24,209 nt of DNA. Source: JBEKYD01 sp049509915. GTDB lineage: Bacteria > Acidobacteriota > Terriglobia > Bryobacterales > Bryobacteraceae. The notes beneath the pieces were generated by a model. It was not told where the DNA came from, searched no databases, and was given only the letters and a program-made list of their open reading frames with translations. How positions within the stretch are numbered: the stretch's first letter is position 1; each line of letters opens with the position of its first letter. The translations under genes were made by a program, and so were the position numbers. This document shows, in pieces, positions 14,248 to 21,912 of this stretch. Location: assembly GCA_049509915.1 (NCBI GenBank), contig JBEKZL010000090.1, positions 1 through 24,209 on the forward strand. The letters run 5' to 3'.

Positions 14248-14976
14248 ATGCCTATTTCCTTGAAAGATCAAGTGGCGCTCATCATCGGCGCTTCGAGCGG
14301 GATTGGCCGCGCTACGGCGGTTCTGCTGGCGCGGGACGGCGCGCGGGTGATGGCTTCGGCGCGGCGCGTCGAACGGCTGCGGGAGCTGCAGCAATCTCTG
14401 GCCACCGAAGGCCATACGGCGGAAATTCACGCGGCCGATGCGCGAGATGCCGCCGCCATGGCGGAACTGGCCGAAACTACCCGCCAAAAGCTGGGGCCGA
14501 TCGACATTCTGGTGTACGCCACCGGAACCAATACCCCGGACCGCGCCATGAACCGGCTGCAGCCGCCCATCTGGGATGAGCTGATTCACACCAACCTGGA
14601 CGGGGCATTCTACGCCGCCCATGCGGTGATTACCGGCATGCGCGAGCGGGGCCGCGGCCACCTCGTATTCATCTCGTCGATTTCCGGGCGCGCCCCGGAC
14701 GCTTCCGGGGCGGCTTACCAGGCTTCCAAGCACGGGCTGATCGGCTTGGCTCACGCCATCCGCCTGGAAGAGAGGGAGAACGGTATCCGCACCACGGTGG
14801 TGAACCCGGGACTGGTCGATACCGAGCTGATGGAGAAGCGGCCGGTCAAACCCACCGCCGAGCAAATGGCCGTGGCGTTGCTGCCGGAACACGTGGCGGA
14901 AGCCGTGCTGGCTTGCCTGAAGCTGCCGCCGCGGGCGGTGATTCCGGAACTGACCATCGTGCCCAGCGCGATGTGA
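14248..14976 (+). CDS. SDR-family oxidoreductase
   Basis: A 242-residue classical short-chain dehydrogenase/reductase, an NAD(P)-dependent Rossmann enzyme. The cofactor motif GASSGIG is at about residues 14-20, catalytic Ser at 143-144 (FISSISG), and Tyr157/Lys161 in YQASK. The motif normally NNAG is replaced by ATGTNTP. The arginine pair after the second strand (SARR) suggests NADP preference. The start at 14248 is inferred from the promoter and family alignment; ATG 14233 would add five residues. Substrate unknown. It lies 24 bp upstream of the tryptophanase gene and may be co-transcribed with it. Confidence 0.9.
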   Translation: MPISLKDQVALIIGASSGIGRATAVLLARDGARVMASARRVERLRELQQSLATEGHTAEIHAADARDAAAMAELAETTRQKLGPIDILVYATGTNTPDRAMNRLQPPIWDELIHTNLDGAFYAAHAVITGMRERGRGHLVFISSISGRAPDASGAAYQASKHGLIGLAHAIRLEERENGIRTTVVNPGLVDTELMEKRPVKPTAEQMAVALLPEHVAEAVLACLKLPPRAVIPELTIVPSAM

Positions 14977-15000
14977 CGGTGCCACTGCTACCATGAAGCC

Positions 15001-16350
15001 GTGCGCACCATCATCGAGCCGTTCCGCATCAAGAGCGTGGAACCGCTTCACCACACCACGGTGGAGCAGCGGGAACGGTACCTGGAACAGGCCGGCTATA
15101 ACCTGTTCGGGATCGACGCCCGCCATATTCTGATCGATCTGCTGACGGATTCCGGGACCAGCGCGATGTCGACCGAGCAGTGGGCCGGCATCATGCGCGG
15201 CGACGAATCCTATGCCGGCGGCGAGAGCTTCTTCCGGCTGAAGCGCGCCGCCGACGAACTCACCGGCTTTCGCCACATGATCCCCACTCATCAGGGTCGC
15301 GCCGCCGAGCGCATCCTGTTCGCGGTGATGTGCAAGCCGGGGAACGTGGTGCCGTCCAACACACATTTCGACACCACCCGCGCCAATATCGAATTCACCG
15401 GCGCCAGCGCGGTGGACCTGCCCATCCCCGAGGCAGCCGACACCCAGGCGCGGCTGGATTTCAAGGGCAACATGGATGCGGCGGCGCTCGAAGCGCTGAT
15501 CGCGCGCGAAGGCGCCCGGAACGTGCCGCTGGCGATGTTGACGGTGACTAACAATTCCGGCGGCGGACAGCCGGTATCGATGGCCAATATCGAAGCGGTG
15601 AAAAGCGTCTGCGCGCGCCACGGTATTCCGTTGTACCTGGACGCCTGCCGCTTCGCCGAAAATGCCTGGTTCATCCACGAACGCGAGCCTGGGTACGGCG
15701 ATTGGACTCCCAAACGGATCGCGCAAAAAATGTTTTCCCTTGCCGATGGTTGCACCTTTTCGGCCAAGAAAGACGCCTTCGCTAACATCGGCGGGTTCCT
15801 GTCCACCAACGACGACCGCATCTCCCACGAGCAAACCAACCTGCTGATCCTGACCGAAGGTTTCCCCACTTACGGCGGGCTCGCTGGGCGCGACCTGGAG
15901 GCCATCGCGGTGGGCCTCGACGAAGTGCTCGATCCCGATTACCTTCGCTACCGGATCGTTTCGACCGGGTACCTGGGCCGTCACATCGCCGACCGGGGCG
16001 TGCCGATCGTGGAGCCTCCCGGCGGCCACGCCATCTACATCGACGCGGCACGCATGCTGCCGCACATCGCGAAGGAGCAATTTCCGGCGCAGGCACTGGC
16101 GGTGGAACTGTACCGGCACGCCGGCATCCGCGCGGTGGAGATCGGCACGCTGATGTTCGGAGCCGCGGCGCGCCACGAGTTGCTCCGCCTGGCGATTCCG
16201 CGGCGGGTCTACACCCAGAGCCATATCGATTACGTAGTGGAGGCCATTCTGGAAGTGAATGCGGCGAAAGAGCGGATTCGGGGCCTCGAAATCGTGGAGG
16301 CGCCTCCCTTCCTGCGCCACTTTAGCGCGCGGCTGCGGAGGGTTCAGTAG
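15001..16350 (+). CDS. tnaA: Tryptophanase
   Basis: A 449-residue fold-type I PLP beta-eliminating lyase of the tryptophanase / tyrosine phenol-lyase family. The PLP lysine is Lys257 in FSAKKDAFANIGGF. Two positions favour tryptophanase: the tyrosine phenol-lyase Arg381 is replaced by Ile (AVEIG, residue 381), and His440 in LRHFSARL matches E. coli TnaA His463 where tyrosine phenol-lyase has Phe. It would release indole, pyruvate and ammonia from tryptophan. The insertion after VEIG found in E. coli TnaA is shortened here to FGAAARHELLRL. The start is GTG 15001, 6 nt after a TACCAT -10-like box. No tnaC-like leader or tnaB permease is present. Confidence 0.88.
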   Translation: MRTIIEPFRIKSVEPLHHTTVEQRERYLEQAGYNLFGIDARHILIDLLTDSGTSAMSTEQWAGIMRGDESYAGGESFFRLKRAADELTGFRHMIPTHQGRAAERILFAVMCKPGNVVPSNTHFDTTRANIEFTGASAVDLPIPEAADTQARLDFKGNMDAAALEALIAREGARNVPLAMLTVTNNSGGGQPVSMANIEAVKSVCARHGIPLYLDACRFAENAWFIHEREPGYGDWTPKRIAQKMFSLADGCTFSAKKDAFANIGGFLSTNDDRISHEQTNLLILTEGFPTYGGLAGRDLEAIAVGLDEVLDPDYLRYRIVSTGYLGRHIADRGVPIVEPPGGHAIYIDAARMLPHIAKEQFPAQALAVELYRHAGIRAVEIGTLMFGAAARHELLRLAIPRRVYTQSHIDYVVEAILEVNAAKERIRGLEIVEAPPFLRHFSARLRRVQ

Positions 16351-16354
16351 CACG

Positions 16355-16370
16355 GGCCTCCTGGCCTGTC
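16355..16370. repeat. Partial copy of the 21.9-kb palindromic repeat
   Basis: GGCCTCCTGGCCTGTC matches 21921-21936 over 16 bases. It lies in the short gap between tnaA and thiE. Confidence 0.6.
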
Positions 16371-16382
16371 CAGGATGTCACT

Positions 16383-16949
16383 GTGATTCGCTATTACATC
16401 ACCGACCGCCATGCCGCCGGCGGCGAGGAGGCGGTGCTCGATTGCATCGCCCGGGCTATGGCCGCGGGCGTGGAACGCATCCAGGTTCGCGAAAAGGATC
16501 TCTCCACACGCGAGTTGTGCCGGCTGGTGCGGCGGGTGCTGGCCCTGCCCAATCCGCTGGGGACGGAAATACTGGTCAATGCGCGCGTCGACGTGGCCCT
16601 GGCCACCGGCGCGCACGGCGTGCACCTGCCAGCCCACTCGATCGCGCCGTGCGAATATCGGCGGATCGTGCCGGCCGGTTTCCGAATCGGTGTCTCCACG
16701 CACGCGATCGAGGAGCTACGCGCCGCCGAAAGCGAAGGCGCGGATTTCGCCGTATTCGGCCCGGTGTTCCCGAGCGCGTCCAAGCCGGGCTACGGGCCCG
16801 CGCTGGGCCTGGAAATGCTTCGTGCCGCGGCGGCTGCCGTCGGCATCCCGGTGCTGGCGCTGGGCGGAATCACGGAAGGCAGAATCGCCGATTGTGTCGC
16901 CGCCGGAGCCGCGGGAGTGGCGGGGATCTCGCTGTTTCAGAAGGGGTAA
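16383..16949 (+). CDS. thiE: Thiamine phosphate synthase
   Basis: A 188-residue TIM-barrel protein that joins HMP-pyrophosphate and thiazole phosphate to make thiamine monophosphate. Family segments are seen in order: YYITDR at the N-terminus, IQVREKDLS, VNARVDVALATGAHGVHLP, IGVSTHA, DFAVFGPVFPSASKPG and PVLALGGIT, ending GVAGISLFQ. The length is somewhat short for ThiE (usually about 200-220). The start is GTG 16383. It lies 32 bp after tnaA on the same strand. No other thiamine genes are nearby. A TenI-type (aminase/isomerase) role is possible because TenI is a close relative. Confidence 0.85.
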   Translation: MIRYYITDRHAAGGEEAVLDCIARAMAAGVERIQVREKDLSTRELCRLVRRVLALPNPLGTEILVNARVDVALATGAHGVHLPAHSIAPCEYRRIVPAGFRIGVSTHAIEELRAAESEGADFAVFGPVFPSASKPGYGPALGLEMLRAAAAAVGIPVLALGGITEGRIADCVAAGAAGVAGISLFQKG

Positions 16950-16998
16950 CGTCCGAGCCCCGGACGCGTGAAATGATGGAAGCAGTGATGGAGCTGGA

Positions 16999-17193
16999 AT
17001 GAAGATCGCCGACTTCAGCGGTGAGCTCACGCCGAACGGCCAGATTGCGGTTCCACCTGAACTTGCATCCCGGGTTCCGCCGGGCGAGCAGATTCAGGTC
17101 GTGCTCCAGTGGGGCGTCTCGGAAGACGACCTCTGGCGCGCAGCCGGACGCCGGCAATTCGAGGCAGCGTATACTGCCGAGGACTCTGTCTAG
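16999..17193 (+). CDS. MazE-like antitoxin, C-terminally truncated
   Basis: A 64-residue protein: KIADFSGELTPNGQIAVPPE, then LASRVPPGEQIQVVLQWG, SEDDLWRAAGRRQFEAAY and TAEDSV. It resembles AbrB/MazE-like antitoxins in which a beta-rich N-terminal half is followed by a helix with WRAAGRRxFE. From memory of relatives, the helix normally continues beyond the EDSV equivalent (about YEQL and more), so the tail that contacts the toxin seems missing. GGAG 5 nt before the ATG is a good ribosome-binding site. Immediately after the last sense codon the sequence becomes a toxin remnant in another frame. Confidence 0.6.
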   Translation: MKIADFSGELTPNGQIAVPPELASRVPPGEQIQVVLQWGVSEDDLWRAAGRRQFEAAYTAEDSV

Positions 17194-17441
17194 TTCTCCT
17201 CGACTCTGGGGACGACGATTTTGTTGCCGCGCCCATCACCTCACGTTCCCGAGCCTCCGATCTCGACATCCCGATGCACCACTGGCGGGAGACCGGGCTG
17301 AACACGGCCTCCACGATCCGCGTCCACAAGCTGACGGTGTTGGCGAAGGCCGAAGTCGTTCGACGCCTCGGTGAACTTCGAGGGGCGGACCGAACTGCCC
17401 CGGCGGAGACGCTGCCACGCGCCTTTTCGCTGGACCGGTAG
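17190..17441 (+). pseudogene. PemK/MazF-family toxin remnant, N-terminus deleted
   Basis: The frame from CTA at 17190 reads LVLLDSGDDDFVAAPITSRS, then DLDIPMHHWRETGLNTASTI, RVHKLTVLAKAEVVRRLGEL and ends at TAG 17439-17441. This matches the middle and end of PemK/MazF-like RNase toxins (RPAVVL..., ITS, LxxxSxIRxxKLxTL, RRLGxL). The first 30-40 residues, with the GDVVLVPFPFTD-type strand and RP motif, are absent. No ATG or GTG start lies in frame near the beginning. The region fuses directly to the truncated antitoxin frame, as if one deletion removed the junction of both genes. It is very probably non-functional. Confidence 0.7.
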
Positions 17442-17512
17442 GCCGATCGGGCGATCCCGGCGATTGCGCGCAACAGAACCGGGCGCGGGCGGACAGTCGC
17501 CGGGCTTTCCGC

Positions 17513-17542
17513 TTGAGAATTGTGCCCCGGAACTCGTATGAT
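17513..17542 (+). promoter_or_regulatory. Promoter of the ACT-domain gene
   Basis: TTGAGA (17513-17518) and TATGAT (17537-17542) are separated by 18 bp, a good sigma-70-type promoter. The start site would be near 17549, leaving a leader of about 30-47 nt. Confidence 0.6.
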
Positions 17543-17595
17543 AAAGGCCGCTCCGCTGATTATCGGGGGCCTGGAAACGAATGGAGCCGAATCTG

Positions 17596-18006
17596 ATGCC
17601 GAAGGAGAAGGAATTTACCGTCACGATCGAAGACAAGCCGGGCGCGCTGGGGAAGTGCTTCCTCGCGCTGGCGGAGCGTGGAGTGAACGTCCTGGCTTTT
17701 CAATCGTATGTGGAGGAGGGCGAGAGCCTGGCCCGATTCGTGGTGGACGATCCGCCCACCGCCAACACCGTGCTGGGTGGTCTGCGCATGATCTTCGAAG
17801 AGACCGAAGTCGCCATCGTCAGGCTGGCGCACCGTCCGGGTGAGCTGGGCCGCGCAGCCTCGCGGTTGGGCGAGAACCAGATCAACATCGACTACTCCTA
17901 CTGCGGACTGGAACCCGGATCGACGCGGGCGCTGCTGGCATTCGGGGTGGACAACCTTTCCAAAGCCGCAAGCGTGCTGGACGAACTGGCCGCCGAAGAA
18001 GGGTAA
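17596..18006 (+). CDS. Tandem ACT-domain protein
   Basis: About 136 residues made of two ACT domains. The first runs from EFTVTIEDKPGALGKCFLAL to about residue 65. The second begins EVAIVRLAHRPGELGRAASR and ends with the DNLSKAASVLDEL helix. ACT domains bind amino acids or related small ligands. Stand-alone tandem ACT proteins are usually annotated as amino-acid-binding regulators, but the ligand is unknown. The ATG at 17596 has GGAG nine nt upstream; ATG 17581 in the same frame would add five residues. Confidence 0.82.
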   Translation: MPKEKEFTVTIEDKPGALGKCFLALAERGVNVLAFQSYVEEGESLARFVVDDPPTANTVLGGLRMIFEETEVAIVRLAHRPGELGRAASRLGENQINIDYSYCGLEPGSTRALLAFGVDNLSKAASVLDELAAEEG

Positions 18007-18018
18007 ACGGCACCCGCA

Positions 18019-18048
18019 ACCGAGCCGCGACCGCAACGGAGCGGTTGC
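18019..18048. repeat. Diverged copy of the CCGAGCCGCGACCG repeat
   Basis: This stretch matches the 11.8-kb repeat arm through ACCGAGCCGCGACCG and GGAGCGGT with two changes between. It can fold through AACCG/CGGTT ends. It lies just after the ACT gene. Confidence 0.6.
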
Positions 18049-18110
18049 CGCGCCTGACCGCGAGATCCCGAGACTGGTGAAGCCACCGATCGCCATGGGC
18101 AAGCATGCCC

Positions 18111-18119
18111 TGATATTCT
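18111..18119 (+). promoter_or_regulatory. Extended -10 element before the MFS gene
   Basis: TGATATTCT is an extended -10 (TGn + TATTCT) ending 10 nt before the ATG at 18130. No good -35 is seen. The transcript leader would be only a few nucleotides, although AAGG overlaps the start region. Confidence 0.35.
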
Positions 18120-18129
18120 GTAGACAAGG

Positions 18130-19695
18130 ATGCCGTCTGTAGCGCCTGGGGGGACCCCGCTTGTAAACCCATGGATTGTGGCGATTGCGGTGATGTTCGC
18201 CACTTTCATGGAAGTGCTCGATACCACGGTAGTGAACGTGTCGCTGCCGCACATCGCCGGCAATCTCTCCGCCAGCGTGGACGAAGCCACCTGGGCGCTC
18301 ACTTCTTACTTGGTGGCTAACGCGATCGTGCTGCCGATGACGGGCTGGCTGGCCAACTTTTTCGGCCGCAAGCGAGTCTTGACGGCGGCGGTATTCGGAT
18401 TCACCGCGGCGTCGTTCCTGTGCGGCATGGCGCCCTCGCTGCCGGTGCTGATTTTCTTCCGCGTTCTGCAGGGCGCCACCGGCGGCTGTTTGCAGCCGCT
18501 CTCTCAAGCGGTCATGCTGGAGGCTTTTCCGCCGCAGGACCGGGGCAAGGCGATGGCGCTATGGGGGCTGGGAATCGTGGTGGCGCCGATGCTGGGGCCG
18601 GTGATCGGCGGCTGGCTCACGGATAACTGGAGCTGGCGCTGGGTGTTCTACATCAATCTCCCGGTGGGCATGGCCTCGGTCATCATGACGCGCCTGTACA
18701 TTTTCGATCCGCCCTACATCAAGCGCTCCACCGCGGGGATCGATTACTGGGGCATCGGGCTGCTGGCGGTGGGCATCGGCTCGCTCCAGGTGGTGCTCGA
18801 TAAGGGGCAGGAACTGGACTGGTTCGGTTCGCGCTGGGTCGTGGTGCTGGCGTCGATGGCGGGGTTGGGGCTGGCGGCGTTCGTGGTGCGGGAGTGGGTG
18901 GCGCGGGATCCGGTGGTGCGTTTGCGGGTGTTCAAGGATCGCACCTATGCGACTGGCGTCTTCCTGATGACGGTGCTCGGTTTCGTGCTGTATGGCAGCC
19001 TGTTGCTGGTGCCGATTTTTCTGCAGACGCTGCTAGGCTATCCGGCGCTTGAGGCCGGCATTGCCATGGCGCCCCGCGGCCTGGGCTCGTTCCTCATGAT
19101 GCCGCTGGTGGGAACGGTGCTCGTCAAGTTCGATTCGCGCAAGGTGCTGGCGGTGGGCCTGACGGGCGCGTCATGGTCGCTATACTCGTTGAGCCGGCTC
19201 AACCTGAACGCCGGATATTGGGACATTTTCTGGCCGCAGTTTTGGCAGGGAGTGGCGCTGGCCATGCTGTTTGTGCCGCTGACCACGGCCACCATGAGCC
19301 CCATCAGGAAAGAGGAAATGGGTAACGCCACCAGCATGTTCAACCTGATGCGCAACCTGGGTGGCAGCATCGGCATCGCCGCCGCCACAACCTTCCTGTT
19401 CCGGCGCCAGCAATTCCATACCAATCTGCTGGTGTCGCACGTGAACCTGTACAACGCGGCCACGCGTCAGATGACCGCCAGCCTGACAGGCTCGTTCGCA
19501 AGCCGGGGTTCGGACCCCGTGGATGCGGCGCGCCGTGCTTACGGGTCTATCTGGGGCCTGGTGCTGCAGCAGTCGGCCATGGTGTCGTTCGTGGATACGT
19601 TTCTTGCCCTCTCGGTGGTATTTATGGCGATGCTGCCGTTGCTCCTGCTCATGAAGAAGCCGGCCAAAGGCCTCGGCGGCGGGGCGATGCATTAA
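18130..19695 (+). CDS. DHA2-family MFS drug/proton antiporter (EmrB/QacA type)
   Basis: A 521-residue inner-membrane exporter with 14 predicted helices. Characteristic motifs are FMEVLDTTVVNVSLPHIAGN in the first helix, WALTSYLVANAIVLPMTGWL, the motif A region GWLANFFGRKRVL, and GIVVAPMLGPVIGGWLTDNW (motif C of DHA families). The length fits EmrB/QacA proteins. In proteobacteria EmrB works with the periplasmic adaptor EmrA and a TolC channel, but no adaptor gene is adjacent. The substrate is unknown; drugs or other hydrophobic compounds are likely. Confidence 0.93.
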   Translation: MPSVAPGGTPLVNPWIVAIAVMFATFMEVLDTTVVNVSLPHIAGNLSASVDEATWALTSYLVANAIVLPMTGWLANFFGRKRVLTAAVFGFTAASFLCGMAPSLPVLIFFRVLQGATGGCLQPLSQAVMLEAFPPQDRGKAMALWGLGIVVAPMLGPVIGGWLTDNWSWRWVFYINLPVGMASVIMTRLYIFDPPYIKRSTAGIDYWGIGLLAVGIGSLQVVLDKGQELDWFGSRWVVVLASMAGLGLAAFVVREWVARDPVVRLRVFKDRTYATGVFLMTVLGFVLYGSLLLVPIFLQTLLGYPALEAGIAMAPRGLGSFLMMPLVGTVLVKFDSRKVLAVGLTGASWSLYSLSRLNLNAGYWDIFWPQFWQGVALAMLFVPLTTATMSPIRKEEMGNATSMFNLMRNLGGSIGIAAATTFLFRRQQFHTNLLVSHVNLYNAATRQMTASLTGSFASRGSDPVDAARRAYGSIWGLVLQQSAMVSFVDTFLALSVVFMAMLPLLLLMKKPAKGLGGGAMH

Positions 19696-19708
19696 CAAAG
19701 CGTCGCTT

Positions 19709-19753
19709 TCAGCGGTCAGCTTTCTGCTAAACCGCCGCGAAGCTGAACGCTGA
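19709..19753. repeat. Imperfect inverted repeat after the MFS gene
   Basis: Arms TCAGCGGTCAGCTTTC (19709-19724) and GAAGCTGAACGCTGA (19739-19753) pair with one mismatch and one bulge. ACCGCTGA at 19760-19767 can compete for the first arm. The stretch is built from repeated GCTGA-like units. It may end MFS transcription, though no T-run follows. Confidence 0.5.
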
Positions 19754-19790
19754 GCACTAACCGCTGAATGCTTAGGCCTGTAACCCAAAC

Positions 19791-19819
19791 TTGACCGCTC
19801 CGCTGCCATAGGCTATCCT
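19791..19819 (+). promoter_or_regulatory. Sigma-70-type promoter of glnA
   Basis: TTGACC (19791-19796) and TATCCT (19814-19819) have 17-bp spacing. The start would be near 19826, about 50 nt before the ATG. No sigma-54 box (TGGCAC-N5-TTGCA) is seen in this gap. Confidence 0.65.
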
Positions 19820-19876
19820 GTGCCTGATCTGCGACTGTCGGAAGCCCACTAATTTTATCTCCACCCTGGAGGATGG

Positions 19877-21286
19877 ATGACCCCGCAAGAAGTCTTGGAA
19901 TTTGTGAAAAAGAACGATGCCAAACAGGTGGATATTCGGTTCACCGATATCCCCAGCTTGCAACATCACGTTTCCTATCCGATCGCCGAGCTGGACGAAA
20001 GCAGCTTTACCGATGGTTTTGGGATGGATGGATCGAGTATCCGCGGCTGGGCGGCGATCCACGAAAGCGACATGCTGCTGATTCCGGACCCGAATACGGC
20101 CATCATGGATCCATTCGCCGAAGTGCCCACCCTGGTCATGTTGGGCGATGTACAGGATCCTATTACCCGGCAGCGGTACGAACGCGATCCGCGCTGGATT
20201 GCTCAAAAGGCCGAACTGTACCTGAATAATAGCGGCGTGGCCGACACGGCATATTTTGGCGCCGAAGCCGAGTTCTTCATTTTCGACAACGTCAGCTTCG
20301 ACCAGAACCAGCACGAAGGCTTCTATTTCATAGACGCCGAAGAAGGGCGCTGGAACTCGGGCCGCAGGGAAAACAACCTTGGCTACCGCCCGCGTTACAA
20401 GGAAGGCTACTTCCCGGTACCGCCCACCGATCACTATCAGGACCTGCGCAGTGAAATGGTGCAGACCTTGATCAAGGTCGGCCTGAACATCGAATGCCAC
20501 CATCACGAAGTCGCCACCGGCGGACAGGCCGAAATCGACCAGCGCTTCGATAAGCTGGTCAAGTCGGCCGACAACATGATGATGTACAAGTACGTCATCC
20601 GCAACGTGGCCAACCAGTATGGCAAGACCGTCACCTTCATGCCCAAACCGCTTTTCGCCGACAACGGCAGCGGCATGCATACCCATCAGAGCTTGTGGAA
20701 GGACGGCAAGGCGCTGTTCGCCGGCGACGGCTATGCGGGTTTCAGCCAGATGGGGCTCCACTACATCGGCGGCTTACTGAAGCACGCGCGCGCCTTGTCG
20801 GCCATCATCGCTCCCACCACCAACAGCTACAAGCGGCTGGTGCCGGGCTATGAAGCTCCGGTCAACCTGGCCTATTCGCGCCGCAACCGTTCGGCGGCGT
20901 GCCGCATTCCGATGTACTCGGCCAGCCCGAAGGCCAAACGGGTGGAGTTCCGTCCCCCCGATCCGGCCGCCAACCCGTACCTGGCGTTTGCCGCCATGTT
21001 GATGGCCGGCCTGGACGGCGTCCTCAACAAGATCGATCCCGGCGAACCGCTCGATAAGGACATCTACGATCTTTCGCCGGAGGAGATGAAGCGCGTACCG
21101 TCCATGCCTGGCTCGCTCGACGAAGCGTTGAGCTGCCTCGAAGACGACCATGCGTTTCTACTCCGCGGCGACGTCTTCACCGAAGACCTGATCGAGACCT
21201 TTATCGAGTACAAGCGAAAGAACGAAGCGGAAGCCGTTCGCCTGCGGCCGCATCCGTACGAGTTCCAGCTTTACTACGACATTTAG
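19877..21286 (+). CDS. glnA: Type I glutamine synthetase
   Basis: A 469-residue glutamine synthetase making glutamine from glutamate, ammonia and ATP, assembled as a dodecamer. Signatures are FTDGFGMDGSSIRGW (about residues 44-58), GAEAEFFIFD (metal-binding Glu), the ATP-binding KPLFADNGSGMHTHQSLWKD and the glutamate-binding segment NRSAACRIP. Tyr397 in DKDIYDL sits exactly where E. coli GlnA is adenylylated, and the adenylyltransferase gene glnE lies 2 kb downstream. The length equals the usual GSI-beta form. GGAGG five nt before the ATG is the ribosome-binding site. Confidence 0.97.
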   Translation: MTPQEVLEFVKKNDAKQVDIRFTDIPSLQHHVSYPIAELDESSFTDGFGMDGSSIRGWAAIHESDMLLIPDPNTAIMDPFAEVPTLVMLGDVQDPITRQRYERDPRWIAQKAELYLNNSGVADTAYFGAEAEFFIFDNVSFDQNQHEGFYFIDAEEGRWNSGRRENNLGYRPRYKEGYFPVPPTDHYQDLRSEMVQTLIKVGLNIECHHHEVATGGQAEIDQRFDKLVKSADNMMMYKYVIRNVANQYGKTVTFMPKPLFADNGSGMHTHQSLWKDGKALFAGDGYAGFSQMGLHYIGGLLKHARALSAIIAPTTNSYKRLVPGYEAPVNLAYSRRNRSAACRIPMYSASPKAKRVEFRPPDPAANPYLAFAAMLMAGLDGVLNKIDPGEPLDKDIYDLSPEEMKRVPSMPGSLDEALSCLEDDHAFLLRGDVFTEDLIETFIEYKRKNEAEAVRLRPHPYEFQLYYDI

Positions 21287-21315
21287 ACCGGGCCGCGACC
21301 GTCTCGGCGAGCGGT
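21287..21315. repeat. Diverged copy of the CCGAGCCGCGACCG repeat
   Basis: The stretch begins with ACCGGGCCGCGACCGTC and ends GCGAGCGGT, related to the units at 11.8 and 18.0 kb. It fills the gap between glnA and the MOSC gene and runs up to its start codon. Confidence 0.5.
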
Positions 21316-21822
21316 ATGCGGGGTACTATCGTCCAAGTCAGTATCGGTGCGGGAGGCCTCCCGAAGAGTGCGATCTCGGGAGGCCTCGCCGGCTTCCTGG
21401 GCCTGGAGGGCGACCGCCACGCCCACCCGGAGTTTCATGGCGGTCCGCGCAGAGCCATTCTGCTGGTCGCTTCCGAAATCCTCGAACGGCTGCGCGAGCG
21501 TGGCTATCCCCTTTTTTATGGCGCCCTGGGCGAGAATCTCACTATGCGCGGTATCGATGTCCAGTGGTTGAAACCAGGCGACCGGCTGCGGGCCGGGGCG
21601 GCGTGCCTCGAAATCACCGAGCCGCGCCAGCCCTGTAGTCAGCTCGACGTTTATGGCCCGGCCCTCAAAGGCGAGATCTTCGACCACCGCATGAAGGAGG
21701 GCGACACCGCGTCACCCTGTTGGGGAATGAGCGGGCTGTATGCCGCCGTGTTCGAGCCGGGGCTGGTGCGGCCAGGGGACGCGATCGAAGTGGTGTCGCC
21801 CCCAAGGCGCGAAAAGCGCTAG
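21316..21822 (+). CDS. MOSC-domain protein
   Basis: A 168-residue stand-alone MOSC (molybdenum cofactor sulfurase C-terminal) domain of the YiiM type. Visible features are GLEGDRHAHPEFHGGPRRAI near residues 29-48, GALGENLTMRGI, LKPGDRLRAGAACLEITEPR, and Cys107 in PRQPCSQLD, the conserved cysteine expected to carry sulfur or bind the cofactor. YiiM-like proteins reduce N-hydroxylated compounds or shuttle sulfur to molybdenum enzymes. No molybdenum genes are nearby. The ATG at 21316 lies 29 bp after glnA, but there is a repeat between and no clear ribosome-binding site. Confidence 0.88.
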   Translation: MRGTIVQVSIGAGGLPKSAISGGLAGFLGLEGDRHAHPEFHGGPRRAILLVASEILERLRERGYPLFYGALGENLTMRGIDVQWLKPGDRLRAGAACLEITEPRQPCSQLDVYGPALKGEIFDHRMKEGDTASPCWGMSGLYAAVFEPGLVRPGDAIEVVSPPRREKR

Positions 21823-21846
21823 AATGGATTTAGGAAGTGGGGACAA

Positions 21847-21879
21847 ATGAAACGAGTTGACGAACGTCCGCTCTACTAA
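21847..21879 (+). other. Ten-codon ORF with strong start signals, possible decayed gene or leader
   Basis: ATG 21847 reads MKRVDERPLY and stops at TAA 21877-21879. A GTGGGGA ribosome-binding-like site and TAGAAT (21820-21825) precede it. Past the stop the same frame gives VLAFGITVTQLVG, a hydrophobic stretch, then enters the palindromic repeat. It could be the broken 5' end of a membrane-protein gene or a small leader peptide. Confidence 0.35.
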
Positions 21880-21912
21880 GTGCTCGCGTTCGGAATTACG
21901 GTGACGCAATTG

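Noticed and set aside
14242..16353. A 703-codon open frame on the minus strand opposite the SDR and tryptophanase genes
   Set aside because: It is fully antisense to two well-supported genes and its translation is rich in His, Arg and Gly without domain motifs. This is the usual artefact of GC-rich third codon positions.
16973..17002. Short frame reading MMEAVMELE overlapping the MazE-like start by ATGA
   Set aside because: It has only nine codons and no supporting motif. It may be a remnant, but nothing beyond the overlap supports it as a gene.
19772..20761. A 329-codon minus-strand frame opposite glnA
   Set aside because: It is a shadow of the highly conserved glnA coding sequence; its predicted protein shows no recognisable domain.
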